From: Sphingobacterium sp. JB170
GTDB taxonomy: Bacteria > Bacteroidota > Bacteroidia > Sphingobacteriales > Sphingobacteriaceae
Reading direction: 5' to 3'
NCBI RefSeq assembly: GCF_900163865.1
Contig: NZ_FUKU01000066.1
Location: 1 to 55,565, forward strand
Length of the DNA: 55,565 nt
Shown here: piece after piece, positions 51,845 through 55,565 of the stretch
Layout: each line of letters begins with the position of its first letter
How positions within the stretch are numbered: position 1 is the first letter of the stretch
The notes under the pieces: generated by a model
What the model saw: the letters and a program-made list of their open reading frames with translations, nothing else
Database searches by the model: none
Told to the model about the DNA's origin: nothing
Made by a program: the position numbers and the translations under genes

Positions 51845-53029
51845 TTATAAATTCTTTCTAATTTCTTCCGTTAAAGTATAAACTTCCCGCAATATACAAA
51901 CATCGCGCTCATCTATTGCTTCTTTTCTTACCTTCGCCCGGCTTTCTAACATCGACTCGAATTTATCAAGCCGGTACTCTTCCTGTTTAAAGTCTGTAAG
52001 CCAAGTAAAATCAGCGACAAATTTCGGAATTATATTTGATTTTGCTATTTGAGCGCCAACGCCAATGATCGTCCCTGTGGATATTGCTGAATTAATACCG
52101 CACATGGCATAATCCCCCATCACAACGCCTACTTTCGCCTGGCCGGTCTTCCGGTAACCTTTCAAACTGTAATCATAAACCGATACCTCCCCCCAATTGT
52201 TTTGCAAATTGGAATTATTCGTACCAGCGCCTATATTACAACATTCTCCGATCACCGAACAGCCCAAGTAGCCATCATGCCCCTTCGCGCTATTCCCCCA
52301 GATTACCGTGTTGTTGATTTCACCTGAAACCGTTGACCCAGGTCCTATGGTAACATTAGGATAAATCTTGGATCCCATTTTCAAACGCGACCCCGAACCA
52401 ATAGCAACGGGGCCTTTAATGTGGCACCCTTGTTCAATTACCGCGTGGTCGTCAATGAAGATTGGCCCGTTAACGGTATTAAAGGTACTGGCCAACGCTT
52501 CGACATGTTTACCGACAAATAACTGATCGCCGTGAACGAAATTTGAACGATCCAATGGCGAGGACTCTTTTCCCGAAATAAGCAACGTATAGTCAAGCTC
52601 AATCTGCAAACGGTTGTGTATAAAGATATCCGTTAACGTTGAAAGTTTATCAAAATCGCCCCCATATTGTATCCTATCGATTGTATACCTATAAGGGTCA
52701 TCACTACGATGCGCAGTTCTATACGCGAGCCAATGTCCATTTTTCTCCAAAACGGTTTCATCGGGCAACGTAGAAAGCGCCTCGATCAGTTGCTTATTTG
52801 GAAAGATGTTTGCTGCGATAACCAAATACTGCGTGCTTAAGGGTGGTGACGGGAATCGGCTTTGTAAATATTGCTCGGTATAAAAAGTGATCTGGCTTCC
52901 GAATATGAGCTGCCACTTCTCTCGAAATGTCAGAATCCCGACGCGCAACTCACCTACTGGACGGGTAAAAACCAAGGGTAAAAAATGTTTACGCCATGCA
53001 GCGCGATCATGTAATACAATTTCTAACAT
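51845..53029 (-). CDS. GlmU-family nucleotidyltransferase/left-handed beta-helix protein
   Basis: A 394-residue GlmU-like protein conserved in Bacteroidetes, probably handling sugar nucleotides. Seen: an N-terminal region (about 1-170; MLEIVLHDRAAWRKHFLPLVFTRPVGELRVG) distantly like a nucleotidyltransferase, but without the usual GG-x-GTR nucleotide loop, and a C-terminal left-handed beta-helix (about 195-350) with hexapeptide repeats such as IFIDDHAVIEQGCHIKGPVAIG and SGTIIGVGA. It is unlike full GlmU in lacking the pyrophosphorylase signature, so catalytic activity is uncertain. I start at the second Met (53029); the longer start at 53071 would lie inside the rpmE2 terminator. It precedes tpiA on the minus strand. 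Confidence 0.8.
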   Translation of the reverse strand: MLEIVLHDRAAWRKHFLPLVFTRPVGELRVGILTFREKWQLIFGSQITFYTEQYLQSRFPSPPLSTQYLVIAANIFPNKQLIEALSTLPDETVLEKNGHWLAYRTAHRSDDPYRYTIDRIQYGGDFDKLSTLTDIFIHNRLQIELDYTLLISGKESSPLDRSNFVHGDQLFVGKHVEALASTFNTVNGPIFIDDHAVIEQGCHIKGPVAIGSGSRLKMGSKIYPNVTIGPGSTVSGEINNTVIWGNSAKGHDGYLGCSVIGECCNIGAGTNNSNLQNNWGEVSVYDYSLKGYRKTGQAKVGVVMGDYAMCGINSAISTGTIIGVGAQIAKSNIIPKFVADFTWLTDFKQEEYRLDKFESMLESRAKVRKEAIDERDVCILREVYTLTEEIRKNL

Positions 53030-53050
53030 AGGCCTGAATAAAAATACAAT

Positions 53051-53086
53051 AAAAAATCCCGATAAGTGCACTTATCGGGATTTTTT
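53051..53086. terminator. Perfectly palindromic terminator between rpmE2 and the GlmU-like gene
   Basis: AAAAAATCCCGATAAGTG at 53051-53068 is matched exactly by its complement at 53069-53086, so the whole 36 bp is a perfect palindrome that ends in T6 on either strand. It lies 22 bp after the rpmE2 stop codon on the minus strand. Confidence 0.85.
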
Positions 53087-53108
53087 GTCTACTTATTACG
53101 CAGCAATA

Positions 53109-53357
53109 TTACTTTTTGTTGTAACGGCTACGGAATTTATCGATACGACCTGCCGTATCAACAAGTTTCATTTTACCCGTATAAAAAGGGTGTGATGTAT
53201 GTGAAATCTCTAATTTTACTAGTGGATATTCATTACCATCTTCCCAAGTAATTGATTCTTTTGTATCTACACACGACTTAGTTACGAAAGCGTAGTCGTT
53301 AGACATATCTTTAAAGACAACTAATCTGTAGTTTGATGGATGTAAATCTTTTTTCAT
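53109..53357 (-). CDS. rpmE2: 50S ribosomal protein L31 type B
   Basis: Ribosomal large-subunit protein of the zinc-free type B form, 82 residues. Seen: the start MKKDLHPSNYRLVVFKDMSNDYAFVTKS, the conserved PLVKLEISHTSHPFYTGK segment and basic C terminus FRSRYNKK, with no CxxC zinc ribbon (only one Cys). I start 12 codons inside the longest frame because type B L31 begins there. It has its own promoter with a full -33/-7 match and a strong palindromic terminator, so it is monocistronic. Type B forms are often the zinc-starvation paralogue, but in Bacteroidetes they are frequently the only L31. Confidence 0.92.
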   Translation of the reverse strand: MKKDLHPSNYRLVVFKDMSNDYAFVTKSCVDTKESITWEDGNEYPLVKLEISHTSHPFYTGKMKLVDTAGRIDKFRSRYNKK

Positions 53358-53401
53358 TTTATTCTTATGATTACGTAATGTTCTACTCAACAATTGAGGT
53401 G

Positions 53402-53432
53402 CAAAGATAATCTATTCTTTAAAAAAAACAAA
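53402..53432 (-). promoter_or_regulatory. Full Bacteroidota promoter of rpmE2 (-33 TTTG and -7 TATCTTTG)
   Basis: On the minus strand TTTG (plus 53429-53432) is followed after 19 bp by TATCTTTG (plus 53402-53409). This is the only box in the window with both consensus elements well spaced. The predicted leader is about 40 nt. Confidence 0.65.
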
Positions 53433-53687
53433 AGAATAATTATCAACAGTTTTCACGTTCATGCCTACACCCCGCAGTTATTAAATGCAAAGGTAGTATT
53501 TTCATTATTACTTACCAAATAAACCTCTTAAAACGTGCCACTTACAGATTCAAATATGCGTGCTACCGAGGGGGCAAACTCGACAAAAAAGAAAATACTC
53601 GTAATCAAACTTTTCGTCCGATGTACTTTACCCCACCCGATCGGCCGATTTTTAGTTATAACCGGGTGCATCATCCTTTTTTTTTGC

Positions 53688-53695
53688 TACTTTTG
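53688..53695 (+). promoter_or_regulatory. TAnnTTTG promoter box of lysS
   Basis: TACTTTTG lies 28 bases before the lysS ATG at 53723. A longer frame opening at 53621 would start upstream of the promoter and is therefore unlikely. Confidence 0.5.
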
Positions 53696-53722
53696 CATTC
53701 AAATTTAGCACATTACAACAAC

Positions 53723-55441
53723 ATGAGTACTGTATTATCCGAACAGGAACAACAACGCAGACAGAATCTTCAAGCCATTATCGACTTGGGTATCAACCCT
53801 TTTCCGGCAGACGAGTTTAAAGTAAATGTTTCTGCTGCTGACATTTTAGAAAATTACGAAAAAGATAACATTAATTATAAGAGTATCCGCTTTGCAGGAA
53901 GGATAATGTCGCGCCGAGTAATGGGTAGCGCTTCCTTTATGGAGTTGCAAGACTCAAGTGGACGTATTCAGGCGTACCTAAAGCGTGATGATCTATGTCC
54001 TGGAGAAGATAAAACGCTTTACAATACCGTTTTCAAAAAGCTTTTAGACATTGGAGATATTGTTGGTATTGAGGGATACGTTTTTACGACTCAAACGGGT
54101 GAAATCTCGATTCACGTCGAAAAATTAACGATTCTAACTAAATCACTGCGCCCCTTACCGATTGTTAAAGAAGCGGACGGCAAGACTTTCGACGCATTTA
54201 CCGATCCAGAGCAGCGCTACCGTATGCGCTATGTTGACCTTATTGTCAACCCACAACACCGGGACACCTTCGTCAAACGCACTAAATTATTCACCGCAAT
54301 GCGTGGTTTCTTCAACAACGCAGGTTACATGGAAGTAGAGACACCGGTATTACAGTCCATCCCTGGTGGAGCAGCTGCCCGGCCGTTCACTACACACCAT
54401 AACGCACTCGACATTCCGCTATACTTGCGTATTGCGAACGAGCTTTACCTAAAGCGTCTAATCGTTGGTGGGTTTGAAGGTGTATATGAATTTTCCAAGA
54501 ACTTCCGTAACGAAGGGATGGATAGAACGCATAATCCAGAATTTACCGTTATGGAAATTTACGTAGCCTATAAAGACTACAACTGGATGATGAATTTCAC
54601 AGAAAAACTGTTAGAGCATTGTGCGATCCAAGTAAATGGCACCACCAAAACAAAATTTGGTGAACATGAAATTGACTTCCGTGCACCATATAAACGTGTA
54701 ACGATGGCACAATCCATACTCGATTTTACCGGGTTTGATATTTCCGAAAAAAGCGAGGAGGAAATCCGAGAAGCCGCGTTAGGAATGGGAATTGCCGTTA
54801 ACCAGACTATGGGTAAAGGGAAATTAATTGATGAGATATTTGGTGAAAAATGTGAAGGAAACTACATCCAACCGACGTTCATCACAGATTACCCCGTTTC
54901 TATGTCCCCTCTAACCAAAAAACATAGAGACAATCCAGAATTAACTGAACGATTTGAACTTATGGTTTGTGGTAAAGAGATTGCTAACGCATACTCCGAG
55001 CTAAACGACCCAATCGATCAACGCGAGCGGTTCGAAGAACAACTCGCTCTTTCGGAAAAAGGAGACGACGAAGCAATGTTTATTGATCAAGACTTTTTGC
55101 GCGCTTTAGAATACGGGATGCCACCTACCTCAGGATTAGGTATCGGGATGGACCGACTTACGATGTATTTAACCGACAATGCTTCGATTCAGGAAGTTCT
55201 GTTCTTTCCGCAAATGCGACCAGAAAAAATCGTACAAGCCGCGAGCATTGAAGATTATCTCGCTGAAGGAATACCAGCAGAATGGGTACCAGTACTACAA
55301 AAAATGGGCTTTAACACGATCGAGGAATTAAAAGCAGCCAATCCAAATAAGGTATTTAACGATTTGGGAGGTATGCGCAAAAAACTCAAACTTGAGGTTA
55401 GTATGCCCGCTAAAGATGATGTGCTGAACTGGTTTAATTAA
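53723..55441 (+). CDS. lysS: Lysine-tRNA ligase, class II
   Basis: Charges tRNA-Lys with lysine, cytosolic, 572 residues from the ATG at 53723. Seen: an N-terminal anticodon-binding OB-fold (about 55-160, IRFAGRIMSRRVMGSASFMELQDSSGRIQAYL), class II motif 2 in FSKNFRNEGMDRTHNPEFTVMEIY near 255-280, and motif 3 in GLGIGMDRLTMYLTD near residue 475. After the catalytic core there is an extra C-terminal domain of roughly 75 residues (PAEWVPVLQKMGFNTIEELKAAN..GMRKKLKLEVSMP), common in Bacteroidetes LysRS. The upstream 34 codons of the longest frame are excluded because they precede the promoter box. Confidence 0.96.
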   Translation: MSTVLSEQEQQRRQNLQAIIDLGINPFPADEFKVNVSAADILENYEKDNINYKSIRFAGRIMSRRVMGSASFMELQDSSGRIQAYLKRDDLCPGEDKTLYNTVFKKLLDIGDIVGIEGYVFTTQTGEISIHVEKLTILTKSLRPLPIVKEADGKTFDAFTDPEQRYRMRYVDLIVNPQHRDTFVKRTKLFTAMRGFFNNAGYMEVETPVLQSIPGGAAARPFTTHHNALDIPLYLRIANELYLKRLIVGGFEGVYEFSKNFRNEGMDRTHNPEFTVMEIYVAYKDYNWMMNFTEKLLEHCAIQVNGTTKTKFGEHEIDFRAPYKRVTMAQSILDFTGFDISEKSEEEIREAALGMGIAVNQTMGKGKLIDEIFGEKCEGNYIQPTFITDYPVSMSPLTKKHRDNPELTERFELMVCGKEIANAYSELNDPIDQRERFEEQLALSEKGDDEAMFIDQDFLRALEYGMPPTSGLGIGMDRLTMYLTDNASIQEVLFFPQMRPEKIVQAASIEDYLAEGIPAEWVPVLQKMGFNTIEELKAANPNKVFNDLGGMRKKLKLEVSMPAKDDVLNWFN

Positions 55442-55523
55442 GCACTTAATATCAAAACACGGCAATACACGGTTACACGATATTCGTATACCCGCGTTTT
55501 GATCTATAATAATCGAGTAGGAA

Positions 55524-55544
55524 GATAGGGATTATTTCCCTATC
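55524..55544 (+). terminator. Possible terminator after lysS
   Basis: GATAGGGA pairs with TCCCTATC over TTATT, about 80 bp after the stop codon. There is no T tract after the stem, so it is weak. Confidence 0.4.
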
Positions 55545-55565
55545 TGTCCTCTCACACCACCCGGC

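Larger units (their letters stand above)
53358..53722. other. Divergent region between rpmE2 and lysS
   Basis: About 365 bp with no supported gene. It holds the rpmE2 promoter at 53402-53432 and the lysS promoter box at 53688-53695, plus one DnaA-box-like TTATCAACA at 53440-53448, which stands alone. Confidence 0.55.

Noticed and set aside
53621..53722. N-terminal extension of lysS
   Set aside because: The longer frame starts upstream of the likely promoter box (53688-53695), and the extra residues have no counterpart in LysRS.
1..55565. Search for tRNA genes, rRNA genes, IS ends and CRISPR repeats
   Set aside because: No T-loop GGTTCRA-type motifs in gaps, no terminal inverted repeats with transposase frames, and no regularly spaced direct repeats were found by eye; a tRNAscan and Rfam run would settle this.

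Overview
The window looks like a chromosomal segment of a Bacteroidota bacterium, most likely of the family Sphingobacteriaceae (Sphingobacterium or Pedobacter-like). The evidence is a SusC/SusD pair driven by an ECF sigma factor and a FecR anti-sigma factor, a type III glutamine synthetase, the long single-chain PurL, the futalosine-pathway enzyme MqnC, a GlmU-like nucleotidyltransferase of the kind found in Bacteroidetes, a C-terminally extended LysRS, and repeated TAnnTTTG promoter boxes with little sign of Shine-Dalgarno sequences. No tRNA, rRNA, insertion sequence, prophage or CRISPR array was seen. Most of the segment is core genome; the accessory part is roughly 4.2-14.9 kb.

Layout. 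0.4-4.2 kb: a Nudix hydrolase, a hypoxanthine/uracil-type DNA glycosylase, purM, and a RimB-like retropepsin next to rimK (ribosomal protein S6 glutamate tailing). 4.7-14.9 kb: a glycan utilisation locus (ECF sigma, FecR, SusC, SusD), with a convergent secreted GH92 alpha-mannosidase and a TetR regulator divergent from the mannosidase. 15-22 kb: a Dcp-type M3 peptidase, a DUF2853 protein, a secreted TPR protein, Lon protease and RNase HI. 22-30.7 kb, nearly all minus strand: a small membrane-anchored protein coupled to a DJ-1/PfpI protein and an FMN reductase, glnN, a plus-strand SIMPL protein, an AraC regulator, pruA and a membrane protein. 30.8-35.7 kb, minus strand: pheT, a coiled-coil gene, zapA, a probable 6S RNA and rny. 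35.9-55.4 kb: purL, an acyltransferase, an ABC exporter, kdsB, a HAD phosphatase with a TauE-type permease, a small GNAT, mqnC-scpB, a 52-residue purely acidic protein, an XRE regulator, an Mpl-like ligase-prmA-tpiA-GlmU-like cluster, rpmE2 and lysS.

The glycan locus reads as one unit: mannose-rich glycan is bound and imported by SusCD, trimmed in the periplasm by the GH92 enzyme, and sensed through sigma/FecR. The SusC has no STN signalling domain, so how the anti-sigma factor is triggered is unclear. Other signals worth attention are a textbook -24/-12 (sigma-54) promoter in front of lon, a 6S-like RNA beside zapA, several promoter boxes only 4-8 nt before the start codon (probable leaderless mRNAs), the acidic mini-protein, and inverted repeats around the TetR/mannosidase divergent region. 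I found no obviously new multi-gene system; the strongest leads are regulatory. Start codons were moved from the longest reading frame where an internal ATG fits the family or the promoter better, and this is stated in each entry.
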